A DNA stretch of 64,000 nucleotides. Source: Duganella sp. sic0402. Its GTDB lineage: Bacteria > Pseudomonadota > Gammaproteobacteria > Burkholderiales > Burkholderiaceae_D. This document shows positions 1 through 9,229 of the stretch, piece by piece; positions within the stretch are counted from its first letter, which is position 1; each line of letters opens with the position of its first letter. The notes below the pieces were generated by a model. That model saw only the letters and a program-made list of their open reading frames with translations. It was not told where the DNA came from and made no database searches. The DNA lies in contig NZ_JAHUWK010000002.1 of assembly GCF_019219065.1 (NCBI RefSeq), forward strand, positions 186,001 to 250,000. Reading direction: 5' to 3'. A program made the translations under genes and the position numbers.

Positions 1-891
1 TACCGTGGCGATGACGTTGGCGCCCGGCTGGCGCTGCACATTGAGGATGATCGCCTGCTTGGTATTGGCCCAGGCGCCCAGCTCCACGTTCTCGGCGCTG
101 TCCACCACCTGCGCCACGTCGTTCAGGCGTACCGGCGCACCGTTCTTGTAGGTCAGGATCAGTTCCTTGTAATCCTTGGCGGTCACCAGCTGGTCATTGG
201 CGTTGATGGTGTAGGCACGGCTCGGACCGTCGAAACTGCCCTTGGCGCCGTTGGAATTGGCGGCGGTGATCGCAGTGCGCAGCGTGTCCAGCCCCAGGCC
301 ATACGATGCCAGCGCGTTGGTGTCGGCCTGTATCCGCACCGCCGGCCGCTGGCCACCGCTGAGCGTGACCAGGCCGACGCCGGACACCTGGCTGATCTTC
401 AAGGCCAGGCGGGTGTTGACGATGTTCTGCACTTCGGTCAGCGGCATGGTGTCGGAGGTGATCGCCAGCGTCAGCACCGGCGCGTCGGCCGGATTGACCT
501 TGGCGTACACCGGCGGTGCCGGCAGGTCGGTCGGCAACAGCGAGGAGCCGGCGTTGATCGCGGCCTGCACTTCCTGCTCGGCCACGTCCAGCGACTGGCC
601 CAGGCCGAATTGCAGCGTGATGATGGAGACGCCGGACGCGCTGGTGGAGCTCATGCGCGACAGGCCGGCCATCGCGCCGAACTGGCGCTCCAGCGGCGCG
701 GTCACGGTCTGCGCCATCACTTCAGGACTACCGCCCGGGTACAGCGTCTGCACCTGGATGGTCGGGAAGTCCACCTGCGGCAGCGCCGACAGCGGCAGGA
801 ACCGGAAACCTACGATACCCGCCAGGACGATCGCCAGCATCAGCAGCGAAGTCGCTACCGGACGCTGGATGAAGGGTGCGGATGGACTCAT
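1..891 (-). CDS. mdtB: RND multidrug efflux permease, MdtB-like (N-terminal part, cut by window edge)
   Basis: Inner-membrane proton-driven RND pump subunit. The first 297 codons are present and the gene continues beyond base 1. The N-terminus has the RND signature: a short cytoplasmic start ([14 protein letters not shown]), the first membrane helix (about residues 14-30), then [14 protein letters not shown] and the porter-domain segments [31 protein letters not shown] and [10 protein letters not shown]. These match MdtB more closely than AcrB, judged from remembered family sequences. Its ATG overlaps the stop of the upstream adaptor gene by four bases (ATGA), so the two are translationally coupled. 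A second permease (MdtC) would be expected outside the window. Confidence 0.9.
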   Translation of the reverse strand, partial: MSPSAPFIQRPVATSLLMLAIVLAGIVGFRFLPLSALPQVDFPTIQVQTLYPGGSPEVMAQTVTAPLERQFGAMAGLSRMSSTSASGVSIITLQFGLGQSLDVAEQEVQAAINAGSSLLPTDLPAPPVYAKVNPADAPVLTLAITSDTMPLTEVQNIVNTRLALKISQVSGVGLVTLSGGQRPAVRIQADTNALASYGLGLDTLRTAITAANSNGAKGSFDGPSRAYTINANDQLVTAKDYKELILTYKNGAPVRLNDVAQVVDSAENVELGAWANTKQAIILNVQRQPGANVIATV

Positions 892-2201
892 TGTTTTGCG
901 GCGCCTTCCTTGTTACGGCGATGGTGTTCGCCGTTTGGCGATGCAGCGCCTGCACCAGCGCCGGCCGGCTTGGCGCCAGGCAGCGTGACTTTGGCGCCTT
1001 CCTTCAGGCGGTCCGCGCCTTCGGTGATGACTTGCTCGCCCAGTTTCAGGCCTTCGGTGATCTGCACCTTGTCGACAGTCGCGGCGCCGCGCTTGATCTG
1101 GCGCACGGTAACGGTCTTGTCTTCCTTCAGCACGTAGACGAAGTCGCCCTTGGTGCCATGGCGAACGGCGGTCACCGGCACCATGATGGCGTCCTTGATG
1201 GTGTTCAGCTCAAGGCGCACATTGACGAACTGGCTCGGGAACAGCGCCGACTTGGTGTTGGCAAAGCGCGCCTTGGCCTTGACCGTGCCGGTCGAGGTAT
1301 CGATCTGATTGTCCATCGCGTAGAACTTGCCGTTATCCAGCGGATTGGTGCGGGTGCGGTCCAGCGCCAGCGCCGGCAGCGCCGCGCCTTCGTTGACGCG
1401 CTGCGCCACGGACGGCACGCTGTCCTGCGGAATCGAGAACTCGACATCAATCGGCGACAGCTGGGTGATCACGGCGATGCCGCTGGTGTCGCTGGAACCG
1501 ACCAGGTTGCCGATATCGACCGTGCGCAAGCCCACGCGGCCGGAGATCGGCGCCACCACCTTGGTGTAGCCCAGGTTCAGCTTGGCCGTGCCTTCGGCCG
1601 CCTTGTCGGTCATGACCGTGCCTTCCAGCTGCTTGACCAGCGCCGCCTGCGTGTCCACGTCCTGACGCGCGATCGAATCCTGGGTCAGCAGCGTGCGGTA
1701 GCGGTTCAGCGTCAGCCTGGCGTTTTCCAGCTGGGCTTCGTCGCGCTGGCGCGTGCCGGTGGCCTGCATCAGCGCCATTTCAAACTGGCGCGGGTCGATC
1801 TGCGCCAGCACCTGGCCTGCCTTGACCATCTGCCCTTCCTTGTACAACACGCTTTGCAGGATGCCGGATACTTGCGGACGCACCGTGGTGGTGGCTGCCG
1901 CCGTCACGGTGCCCAGCGCTTCCAGCGTGACCGGGATGTCAGCCTTTTCCGCAGTCGCCACGCCTACCGTGGTGGCCGGCGAACGGCGTCCGCCACCGCC
2001 AGGGCCACCGGGACCGCCTGGGCCAGGACCGCCGGGACCTTGGGCGCTCGGCCCACCGGCGGGCGTGGCCGGCTGGTGGGTCAAGTACCACGCCAGGCCG
2101 CCCAGGCCGGCCATGGCGGCGACGGCGATCACGCTGCCGAGAAGCTTGCGGCTGCGTTTGGGCGGGTTGGCATTCAAAGTCGGCTTGGCTTGCGAATCCA
2201 T
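888..2201 (-). CDS. mdtA: RND efflux periplasmic adaptor subunit, MdtA-like
   Basis: Membrane fusion protein of about 437 residues linking the RND permease to an outer-membrane channel. A single N-terminal membrane anchor (about residues 20-38) is followed by a Gly/Pro-rich linker. Then come a barrel-sandwich (biotinyl-lipoyl-like) half with [20 protein letters not shown], an alpha-hairpin, the second lipoyl half ([20 protein letters not shown]) and beta-barrel and membrane-proximal domains. The C-terminus is rich in Gly/Ala. I placed the start at 2201 (MDSQAKP) because an AAGGA sits just upstream; an in-frame codon at 2246 lacks this. It lies in an operon with the mdtB-like gene and is divergent from a CpxRA-like regulator pair. 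Confidence 0.92.
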   Translation of the reverse strand: MDSQAKPTLNANPPKRSRKLLGSVIAVAAMAGLGGLAWYLTHQPATPAGGPSAQGPGGPGPGGPGGPGGGGRRSPATTVGVATAEKADIPVTLEALGTVTAAATTTVRPQVSGILQSVLYKEGQMVKAGQVLAQIDPRQFEMALMQATGTRQRDEAQLENARLTLNRYRTLLTQDSIARQDVDTQAALVKQLEGTVMTDKAAEGTAKLNLGYTKVVAPISGRVGLRTVDIGNLVGSSDTSGIAVITQLSPIDVEFSIPQDSVPSVAQRVNEGAALPALALDRTRTNPLDNGKFYAMDNQIDTSTGTVKAKARFANTKSALFPSQFVNVRLELNTIKDAIMVPVTAVRHGTKGDFVYVLKEDKTVTVRQIKRGAATVDKVQITEGLKLGEQVITEGADRLKEGAKVTLPGAKPAGAGAGAASPNGEHHRRNKEGAAKQ

Positions 2202-2358
2202 CGTTATCCTTTTTGTAGGCGTGCGTGTCCATGGCAAACGCGCCATGGCCTCAATGCCGGGACTCTAGCACAAGGCATACGCGGTGTCTGTGGGTGAAAC
2301 ACCGACGATACAATCTCGCTACAAATCAAGGACTTTGCGTGGATATCATTCATCTAGC

Positions 2359-2373
2359 TTTACATTTCTTTAC
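2359..2373. promoter_or_regulatory. CpxR-type binding site (GTAAA-N5-GTAAA)
   Basis: The plus strand reads TTTAC-ATTTC-TTTAC, the exact reverse complement of the enterobacterial CpxR consensus GTAAA-N5-GTAAA. It lies 37 bases before the response-regulator start at 2410 and in the 208-bp gap shared with the divergent mdtA-like gene. It could autoregulate the two-component system and also control the pump. The match is seen directly; its function is inferred. Confidence 0.6.
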
Positions 2374-2409
2374 CGAGGTGACATCGGCCCGCCAAACCGC
2401 TGTCGTAGA

Positions 2410-3141
2410 ATGGCTGACATGAACCCTGTAGACCGCATATTGTTAGTTGAAGACGATCCCCGCCTGGCCGAGATGCTGACCGAATACCTGGGCCAATCGG
2501 GCTTTCGCGTGACCCACGCGCCCACTGGCCGCGCCGCGATGGACCACATCGCCGGCGCCGGCATCGACGCCGTTATCCTGGACCTGATGCTGCCCGATAT
2601 GGACGGGCTGGATGTCTGCCGCCAGCTGCGCGCCACTTCCGATGTGCCGGTGCTGATGCTGACCGCGCGCGGCGACGCCATCGACCGCATCGTCGGGCTG
2701 GAAATCGGCGCCGACGATTACCTGCCCAAGCCCTTCGAGCCGCGCGAGCTGCTGGCGCGGCTGCGTGCCATCCTGCGCCGCCGCGTCGATCTGCGCCACC
2801 TGGAGACGCCGCGTTCTGGCGCCGCCAGCGAGGAATTCCTGCGCTTCGGCCGGCTGGAAATCGACCCGGCCGCACATTCAGCCAAACTGGATAACCAGCC
2901 GTGCGAGCTGACCGCCTACCAATTCGACCTGCTGCTGGTGCTGGCCAAACACGCCGGCCGCGTGCTGTCGCGCGACGCGCTGATGGATCTGCTGAAAGGC
3001 GAGCCGCTGGAAGCCTTCGACCGCTCGATCGACGTGCACATGTCGCGCATCCGCGCGGCGGTCGAGGATGATCCGAAAAAGCCCCGCCGCATCATCACCG
3101 TGCGCGGCGCCGGCTACCTCTTCGCCAAGGTACAGGACTGA
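2410..3141 (+). CDS. OmpR-family response regulator, CpxR/RstA-like
   Basis: About 243 residues. The receiver domain has the acidic pair in LLVEDDPRL, the phospho-acceptor Asp in VILDLMLPDMDG and the conserved Lys in DDYLPKPFEPRE. The C-terminal winged-helix domain has ELTAYQFDLLLVLAKHAGRV and a DVHMSRIRAAVEDD recognition region ending in RGAGYLF. The overall pattern resembles CpxR. The start codon could be 2410 or 2419; neither has a strong ribosome-binding site. Its stop overlaps the start of the kinase gene by one base (TGATG), so the pair is co-translated. A perfect CpxR-type box precedes it, which supports autoregulation and an envelope-stress role. Confidence 0.92.
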   Translation: MADMNPVDRILLVEDDPRLAEMLTEYLGQSGFRVTHAPTGRAAMDHIAGAGIDAVILDLMLPDMDGLDVCRQLRATSDVPVLMLTARGDAIDRIVGLEIGADDYLPKPFEPRELLARLRAILRRRVDLRHLETPRSGAASEEFLRFGRLEIDPAAHSAKLDNQPCELTAYQFDLLLVLAKHAGRVLSRDALMDLLKGEPLEAFDRSIDVHMSRIRAAVEDDPKKPRRIITVRGAGYLFAKVQD

Positions 3142-4394
3142 TGAAACGCTTCAGCATGGGCCTGCCGCGCCTGTACTTCCGCTTTTACGTGGCGCTGCTG
3201 TTCATCCTGGCGCTGTTCGCGGTCGCCACCACGATGATCTGGAGCCGCACCGGCGGCCCGCTGGAACGCTCCAACGTCACGCTGTCAAAGCTGATGCAGA
3301 ATATGCTGGCGCCGGCGGACGCACCACCCGAAGCACAGCAGGCCGCGCTGGCCCGCCTGGCGCAAGGCATGAACGCCCATATGACGCTGTACACGCGCGA
3401 CTGGCGCCCGCTGGCGGTGGTCGGCGAGATGATCCCTGCCCGCCACTGGCGCAAGCAAGGCGTGACCGGTCCGCCGCCGGAATCCTTTGTGCGTCTGCCC
3501 GACGGCCGCAAGCTGCTGTCCAGCGAACCGCTGGGCTTCAACCGGCCCAAGGCCATGCTGCACAATGCGATGCTGCTGCTGGCGCTCGGCATTGGCATCG
3601 CCGCCTTCCCGCTGGTGCGGCACCTGACCAAGCGACTGGAGCGGCTGCAGGCCGGTGTGGAAAAACTGGGCGCCGGCGACCTGACCACGCGCGTGCCGGT
3701 CGAAGGCAAGGACGAGGTGGCGCGGCTGGCGCAAAGCTTCAACCGCGCCGCCGACCAGATCGAACAGCTGGTGGGCGCGCACAAGACGCTGCTGGCCAAT
3801 GCCTCGCACGAATTGCGCACTCCGCTGGCGCGCATCCGCCTGGCGCTGGAACTGATCCCGGAAGGCATCGACGCCAGGCGCCGCAAGGGACTGGAGCAGG
3901 ACATCGCCGAGCTGAATCATCTGCTGGATGAGATCCTGCTGGCCAGCCGGCTGGGCGCGATCCAGGAAAACACCGATACGGAAGAACTGGACCTGCTGGC
4001 CCTGGCGGCCGAGGAATGCGCGCGCTACGACGAGGCCACGCTGGATGGCGAGTCAGCCGTCATGCATGGCGATCCGCGCCTGCTGCGCCGCTTGCTGCGC
4101 AATCTGCTGGAGAATGCGCACCGGCACGGCGTGCCGCCGGCCAGCGTGCAGATTAGCTGTGCCAACGGGATGGCGACTTTGCGTGTGTGGGATAAGGGGC
4201 CGGGCGTGCCCGATCCGGAATTTGAGCGCGTGTTCGAGCCCTTCTTCCGCCGTCGCGGCACGCTGGATAATACTGGCGCCGGTCTGGGCCTGGCGCTGGT
4301 GCGGCAGATCGCCCGCCGCCATGGTGGCGAAGCGCGCTGCGTCCTGATGAAAGATGGACGCAGCTGCTTCGAGGTTGAACTGCCGCTGGCTTAA
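3141..4394 (+). CDS. Sensor histidine kinase, CpxA/RstB-like
   Basis: Inner-membrane kinase of 417 residues, partner of the preceding regulator. TM1 is at about residues 14-32 and a periplasmic sensor segment at about 33-135. TM2 is at about 137-155 (AMLHNAMLLLALGIG), followed by HAMP (about 155-210). The HisKA phospho-acceptor His lies in ANASHELRTPLARIR. The HATPase_c domain has an N box (LLRNLLENAHRHG), a G1 box (VWDKGPGVPD) and a G2 box (GAGLGLALVRQIA). The short periplasmic domain fits the CpxA/RstB class. It is translationally coupled to the regulator gene. What it senses is not visible from sequence. Confidence 0.92.
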   Translation: MKRFSMGLPRLYFRFYVALLFILALFAVATTMIWSRTGGPLERSNVTLSKLMQNMLAPADAPPEAQQAALARLAQGMNAHMTLYTRDWRPLAVVGEMIPARHWRKQGVTGPPPESFVRLPDGRKLLSSEPLGFNRPKAMLHNAMLLLALGIGIAAFPLVRHLTKRLERLQAGVEKLGAGDLTTRVPVEGKDEVARLAQSFNRAADQIEQLVGAHKTLLANASHELRTPLARIRLALELIPEGIDARRRKGLEQDIAELNHLLDEILLASRLGAIQENTDTEELDLLALAAEECARYDEATLDGESAVMHGDPRLLRRLLRNLLENAHRHGVPPASVQISCANGMATLRVWDKGPGVPDPEFERVFEPFFRRRGTLDNTGAGLGLALVRQIARRHGGEARCVLMKDGRSCFEVELPLA

Positions 4395-4396
4395 GC

Positions 4397-4424
4397 GTCA
4401 CTCCCGCCTTCGCGGGAACGGCGG
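4397..4424. repeat. Short palindromic hairpin between convergent genes
   Basis: TCCCGC (4402-4407), a four-base loop CTTC and GCGGGA (4412-4417) form a perfect 6-bp stem between the convergent kinase gene and sppA. The sequence resembles dispersed REP/ATR-type hairpins (CCCGCGAAGGCGGG) of proteobacterial genomes. It may act as a bidirectional transcription stop, although there is no T tract. Confidence 0.5.
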
Positions 4425-6299
4425 TTAAGGTGATTCACACAGGCAGTGGGTGATCGCGGTGAACGGCTTGTGCTGCGTGCTCAGATCTGACAGCCAGCCG
4501 AAATCGCTGGCGATACCACTGGCCGCAGTCGGCGGCAGACCGGTAGTCGCCGCAGCGCCCAGCTTCAGCTCCGCCGCAACCGCCTGCGCCACCGCTTTCG
4601 CCGTGCCACCGCCAATCATTTCCACGAAACGGTCAAACTTGCTGATATCGCGCTCGACATATACCACGCGGTAATCCGCCGCCAGCTTGGCCCGGCCAGC
4701 AGCCGATTTCAGCGCATCGCCATAGCTGCCCAGGCGATCCACCAGACCGCGCTCCTTGGCCTGCACGCCAGTCCACACGCGGCCCTGCGCCACTTCATCA
4801 ATCTTGGCTGGCGTGGTCTTGCGCGCCTTGGCCGCCTTGGTGGTGAACTCTTCGTAGATGTGGTTGATGCTGCCCTGGATGACCTGGCCGAAGCGCGGGT
4901 CCAGTGGGCGCAGCGGATTGCCTGCATCGCCCAGCCAGGTGGTCGGCTGGCCGGCGGTGTGGATGCCCAGCTTGTCGACTACCTTGTCGGCGCGCGGCAG
5001 GATTGCGAACACGCCGATCGAACCGGTGATGGTGTTCGGTTCGGCGATCACTTCATCGGCCGACATGGAAATCCAGTAGCCGCCCGACGCCGCCAGATTG
5101 CTCATCGAAACCACCACCGGCTTGCCGGCAGCGCGCGTCAATTCCAGCTCGCGGCGAATCAGCTCCGAAGCGAACGCACTGCCGCCAGGCGAATCAACGC
5201 GCAGCACCAGCGCCTTGATGCTGGCGTCTTCACGCGCCATGCGGATCAATTTGGAAGTCGAGTCACCACCAATCGAGCCAGGACCAGCCGAACCATCGGC
5301 AATCTCGCCCTGCGCCACGATCACGCCGACGGCGTCGCCGGTCAGCTTGCGCGGCACCCGCGCCAGGTACTCATCGAAGCTGACCTGGCGGAAGCTCTTG
5401 CCTTCCGCATCCGGCGCGCCGCGCTTGACCATCAGCTCGCGCACTTCGTCGCGGGTTTTCAGGCCATCGACAAACTTGGCCGACAGCGACAGCTTGGCCA
5501 GGTCGCCGTTGACCGCAGCCACCTGCGCCGGTAGTTCATTGATGGTCTTCATGATCTGACCTTGCGGCAGCTTGCGCGCCTTCTCGACGTTGTCGGTGTA
5601 CGAAGCCCACAGCGCGTTGTACAGATAGGCGTCCGCCTCGGCCGCAGCCTGCGACGGTCCATTGGCCACATACGGCTCGCCGGCGGCCTTGTAGGTGCCG
5701 ACGCGCAGCAGGTTGACCGTCACGCCGAGCTTGTCCAGCGCATCGCGGTAGTAATTGCGATAGCGGCCAAAGCCTTCCAGCATCACCATGCCCATCGGGT
5801 GCATATACACCTCGCTGGCGTGCGCGGCCAGCAGGTACTGGCGCTGGTCATAGCTGGCGCCCCAGGCCACCACCGGCTTGCCGGCAGCCTTGAAGCGGTC
5901 GATGGCGCTGGCGACTTCGCGCAGCGTGGCCTGGCCAGCGCTTTGCAGGTCGTCGACCAGCAGCACCGCGCCGCCGATATCAGGGTCCTTGGCGGCGTTG
6001 TCCAGCACCGCCAGCACATCGCGCAGCTGTATCATCTTGTGCACTTCGGCGCCGCGCGCGTTGGCCAGCACGGCCTCGGTGGTGCTGACGCTGGATTGTT
6101 CAACCAGCTGGCCCTTCAGGTCCAGCACCAGCGTGGTCTTCGGCTGCAATGGCTTGGCGCCGCCGCCAAAGATGGCATACAGCAGGATCAGCACAATGGC
6201 CAGGAAAATCAGGTTAAGCACCGTGCGGCGGCTGGCGTCCAGCGCCCGCCAGAAAAAGGCGAAGCCACGGCGAATATAGGATAACGGGGATTGACTCAT
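4425..6299 (-). CDS. sppA: Signal peptide peptidase SppA, 67K type
   Basis: Membrane-anchored serine protease of about 624 residues that degrades cleaved signal peptides, close to the length of E. coli SppA. One N-terminal membrane helix (about residues 25-44) is followed by tandem ClpP-like domains. The expected catalytic Lys is visible in VGTYKAAGEP (K204) and the nucleophile Ser in NLAASGGYWI (S405). The substrate-region motif RVDSPGGSAFASEL is also present. I chose the ATG at 6299 because GGAG lies five bases upstream; a GTG two codons earlier is less likely. The last 15 or so residues (rich in Cys, His and Pro) do not look like the family and may be a drifted tail. Confidence 0.93.
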   Translation of the reverse strand: MSQSPLSYIRRGFAFFWRALDASRRTVLNLIFLAIVLILLYAIFGGGAKPLQPKTTLVLDLKGQLVEQSSVSTTEAVLANARGAEVHKMIQLRDVLAVLDNAAKDPDIGGAVLLVDDLQSAGQATLREVASAIDRFKAAGKPVVAWGASYDQRQYLLAAHASEVYMHPMGMVMLEGFGRYRNYYRDALDKLGVTVNLLRVGTYKAAGEPYVANGPSQAAAEADAYLYNALWASYTDNVEKARKLPQGQIMKTINELPAQVAAVNGDLAKLSLSAKFVDGLKTRDEVRELMVKRGAPDAEGKSFRQVSFDEYLARVPRKLTGDAVGVIVAQGEIADGSAGPGSIGGDSTSKLIRMAREDASIKALVLRVDSPGGSAFASELIRRELELTRAAGKPVVVSMSNLAASGGYWISMSADEVIAEPNTITGSIGVFAILPRADKVVDKLGIHTAGQPTTWLGDAGNPLRPLDPRFGQVIQGSINHIYEEFTTKAAKARKTTPAKIDEVAQGRVWTGVQAKERGLVDRLGSYGDALKSAAGRAKLAADYRVVYVERDISKFDRFVEMIGGGTAKAVAQAVAAELKLGAAATTGLPPTAASGIASDFGWLSDLSTQHKPFTAITHCLCESP

Positions 6300-6339
6300 C
6301 AACACTCCAATGGTTGCGGAATTTGCAATGATGATACTG

Positions 6340-7785
6340 CTACGCGTGCTTTTTGGAAATAAGCATCAGACCAGTAAACACCAGCAAGCCATTCAGGATC
6401 AGCAATTCCAGCCCGATGCGATAGCTGCCGAATAGCACATCCTGATTCAAATCAATAACATAGCACAGCAGCGGCCCGGCCAGCGCCACAGCAGGCACCC
6501 AGCGGTCGCGCAAGGCGCGGCGGGTCAGGATGCCGAAAGCGAACAGGCCCAGCAGCGGGCCATAGGTATAGCCGGTCAGCTTCAGCACCAGCCCGACCAT
6601 GCTGGCGTTGTCCACCCATTTGAACACCAGCACCAGCAGCAGGAAAATCCCGCAGAAGGCGAGGTGCACGCGGTGGCGCAAGCGTACTTTGGCCGCTTCC
6701 GTCATGTCGGTGCGGCGCTGCACGCCAAGGATGTCGATGCTGAACGACGAAGTCAGCGCGGTCATGGCGCCGTCCGCGCTGGGGAACAGCGCCGAAATCA
6801 GGCCGATGAAGAAGATCAGTTGCAGCGCTGCCGGCATCTGCCCCATCACCACCGCCGGGAAGATTTTATCGCCGCTGGCAGTGATGCCGGCGCTTGGCGC
6901 ATACAGGTACAGCAAGCCACCCAGGTACATGAACAATACCAGTACGGCGGTCAATACAATCGTCATCAGCGCCATATTCTTCTGCGAATCGCGCAGCGTT
7001 TTGACGGAGATATTCTTCTGCATGGTTTCCTGGTCCATGCCGGTCATCGCCAGCACAATGAAGAAACCGGCGCCGACCTGCTTCCAGAAATTGGCCGGGC
7101 TGTCGATCGAGGTGGTGACCACGCGCGTCAGTCCCTGCTCATGCATCCGCGCCAGGCTGTCCAGCGGTCCGAGGTCCAGCGCGTGCAGCAGCCAGCCGGC
7201 GCAGATCAGCAGGCCCAGCACCATGCCGGCGGTTTGCAGCATATCGGTCCAGACGATGGTCTTGACCCCGCCCTCGTAGGTGTACAGCAGGATCATGCCG
7301 AGGATGACCACGGTGGTCAGCCAGAACGGCACGCCCATGCTGTCGAGGATGGTGATTTGCAGGATGTTCACCACCAGGTATAGCCGCGCCGACGCGCTCA
7401 TGGTGCGCGACAGGATGAAGAAGGCCGCGCCGCTCTGGTAGGAACGCGGGCCGAGGCGCTGTTCCAGGTAGGTGTAGATGGAGGTGAGCTTGAGGCGGTA
7501 GTACAGCGGCAGCAGGATGGCGATGACGGCGATGTAGCCCAGCACATAGCCGATGATGACTTGCAGGTAGCCGAAACCGTCCCGGCCAACCGCGCCCGGC
7601 ACGCTGATGAAGGTGACACCGCTCATGGTGGTGCCGACCATGCCAAACGCCACCAGCAGCCAGTTGCTGCTCTTGTTACCGATGAAGAAGCTGTCGTTGT
7701 TGGCGTTGCGCGAGGTGCGCCAGGCGACGATCAACAACAGCGCGAAATACGCAGAGATAAGGCTGAACAGGGAGACTGCGGACAT
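6340..7785 (-). CDS. Sodium:solute symporter family protein
   Basis: Integral membrane protein of 481 residues with about 12-13 hydrophobic segments, typical of the SSS (SLC5-like) family. Family features are the N-terminal NNDSFFIGNKSSNWLLVAFGM, the TM2 region with GMVGTTMSGVTFISVPG, and a mid-protein MTGMDQETMQKNISVKTL. It would import a solute with Na+, but the substrate cannot be read from sequence; candidates in this subfamily include sugars, nucleosides and organic acids. It lies 40 bases downstream of the MFS gene-sppA strand group, on the same strand as both neighbours. An operon with them is possible but not shown. Confidence 0.9.
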   Translation of the reverse strand: MSAVSLFSLISAYFALLLIVAWRTSRNANNDSFFIGNKSSNWLLVAFGMVGTTMSGVTFISVPGAVGRDGFGYLQVIIGYVLGYIAVIAILLPLYYRLKLTSIYTYLEQRLGPRSYQSGAAFFILSRTMSASARLYLVVNILQITILDSMGVPFWLTTVVILGMILLYTYEGGVKTIVWTDMLQTAGMVLGLLICAGWLLHALDLGPLDSLARMHEQGLTRVVTTSIDSPANFWKQVGAGFFIVLAMTGMDQETMQKNISVKTLRDSQKNMALMTIVLTAVLVLFMYLGGLLYLYAPSAGITASGDKIFPAVVMGQMPAALQLIFFIGLISALFPSADGAMTALTSSFSIDILGVQRRTDMTEAAKVRLRHRVHLAFCGIFLLLVLVFKWVDNASMVGLVLKLTGYTYGPLLGLFAFGILTRRALRDRWVPAVALAGPLLCYVIDLNQDVLFGSYRIGLELLILNGLLVFTGLMLISKKHA

Positions 7786-7832
7786 GGTGTGGCGGTGAAG
7801 TTCGAATCGCCGCCACTATACACCGGCCGCGC

Positions 7833-9044
7833 CTAGTGGGCTGCGGCGCGGATAGATTGACCACCGCCGGCGCTGGCCGGGCGTGGATTCAGCCGATCCA
7901 GCCGGCCGCTCAGCGCAGTCAGGCCGAACGCGCCCAGCACCACCAGCCCGCCGATCCAGCCAGTGTGCACCAGCCCCACATGCTCGACGATCAAACCACC
8001 ACCCCACGCACCACCAGCAATGCCAAGGTTGAAGGCGGCGATGTTGAGGCCCGACGCCACATCCACAGCGCGCGGGGTGTAGTGTTCCGCCTGCTGTACA
8101 ACATACACTTGCAGACCCGCCACATTACCAAACGCCACCGCGCCCCATACCAGTACAGTAGCAATCACCAGCCATTTATACGGCGCAGCGAAGGTCAACA
8201 CCACCAGTACAGCCGCCAGGCCGAGGAAGATGATCTTCAGCGCGCTAACCGGGCCGCGCCGGTCGGCCAGCTTGCCGCCCCAGATATTCCCGACCGCCAC
8301 CGATACGCCATACACCAGCATCACCAGCCCGACCGCATTGGCGCTGAAGCCGGTGATTTCAGTCAGGATCGGCGCCAGGAAGGTGAAGGCGATAAACGAG
8401 CCGCCGTAGCCAACCGCCGTCATGGCGTACACCAGCAGCAAACGCGGTTCGGCCAGCACCTTCATCTGCTCCAGCAGCGAGGCCGGTTGCTTGTGCTCGA
8501 TCGACGACGGCACATACACCGCACTGCCGATGATGGCAATCACGCCCAGCGCCGCCACGGCCAGGAAAGTCTCGCGCCAGCCGAAGTGCTGGCCGATGAA
8601 CGTTCCCAGCGGCACGCCGGTCACCAGCGCCACCGTCAGGCCGGTGAACATGATGGCGATCGCGCTGGCCGCCTTCTGCTTCGGCACCAGCGAGGTGGCG
8701 ATGGTCGAGCCGATCGAGAAGAACACACCGTGCGCCAGCCCGGTCAGGATGCGGGCGATCACCAGCGATTCATAGCTGGGCGCTTTCCATGCCAGCAGGT
8801 TGCCGAGCGTGAACAGCACCATCAGCGACACCAGCAGCAGCTTGCGCGGCACTTTGCCGCTCAGCGCGGTCAGCACCGGCGCGCCGACCGCAACGCCCAT
8901 GGCATACAGGCTGACCAGCAGCCCGGCCGAAGGCAGATTCACGCCCAGGTCGGCGGCGATAGTCGGCAACAAGCCGACGATGACGAACTCCGTGGTTCCG
9001 ATGGCGAACGCGCTGATGGTCAGCGCCAGTAGTGCAATAGGCAT
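7833..9044 (-). CDS. MFS transporter, DHA1 (AraJ/YdhP-type) efflux permease
   Basis: Twelve-helix major facilitator protein of about 403 residues. The start MPIALLALTISAFAIGTTEF and GLLPTIAADLGV are the hallmark of the AraJ/SotB/NepI-like DHA1 drug or sugar efflux group. The loop 2-3 motif is seen in GAPVLTALSGKVPRKLLL. I placed the start at 9044, where AAGGAG lies seven bases upstream; an earlier ATG at 9095 lacks this and would add a polar leader. It is divergent from the TonB receptor gene and shares a 185-bp gap with it, so it could be iron-responsive too, though the Fur box lies nearer the receptor. Confidence 0.9.
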   Translation of the reverse strand: MPIALLALTISAFAIGTTEFVIVGLLPTIAADLGVNLPSAGLLVSLYAMGVAVGAPVLTALSGKVPRKLLLVSLMVLFTLGNLLAWKAPSYESLVIARILTGLAHGVFFSIGSTIATSLVPKQKAASAIAIMFTGLTVALVTGVPLGTFIGQHFGWRETFLAVAALGVIAIIGSAVYVPSSIEHKQPASLLEQMKVLAEPRLLLVYAMTAVGYGGSFIAFTFLAPILTEITGFSANAVGLVMLVYGVSVAVGNIWGGKLADRRGPVSALKIIFLGLAAVLVVLTFAAPYKWLVIATVLVWGAVAFGNVAGLQVYVVQQAEHYTPRAVDVASGLNIAAFNLGIAGGAWGGGLIVEHVGLVHTGWIGGLVVLGAFGLTALSGRLDRLNPRPASAGGGQSIRAAAH

Positions 9045-9143
9045 GGCAAAACTCCTTGAAAGATGATGCCATGCAGTATCGGGACTTTCATTCACGAGAA
9101 AAAGTCACCAAAATCCAAAACATATTTGCACCCAACGCAATAA

Positions 9144-9173
9144 TTGACACAACGACTATTTCTTCCGGATATA
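9144..9173 (+). promoter_or_regulatory. Candidate sigma-70 promoter of the TonB receptor gene
   Basis: A perfect -35 hexamer TTGACA at 9144-9149 is followed after 18 bases by GATATA (9168-9173). A perfect TATAAT at 9194-9199 overlaps the Fur box and is an alternative -10, but it lacks a good -35. Transcription from either would pass through or start beside the Fur site. Confidence 0.45.
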
Positions 9174-9194
9174 GTCATACGACATCATATGAGT

Positions 9195-9213
9195 ATAATG
9201 AGAATGATTCTCA
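9195..9213. promoter_or_regulatory. Fur box
   Basis: The 19 bases ATAATGAGAATGATTCTCA contain a perfect palindrome GAGAAT-G-ATTCTC (9200-9212) and closely match the Fur consensus GATAATGATAATCATTATC. It lies 17 bases upstream of the TonB receptor start, where Fe-Fur would block transcription under iron sufficiency. Confidence 0.8.
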
Positions 9214-9229
9214 CTTAATAATTATATTC

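Noticed and set aside
2282..2304. CGGTGT/ACACCG inverted repeat near the mdtA side
   Set aside because: Six-base arms alone are common by chance; no known regulator site matches, so it was not listed as an operator.
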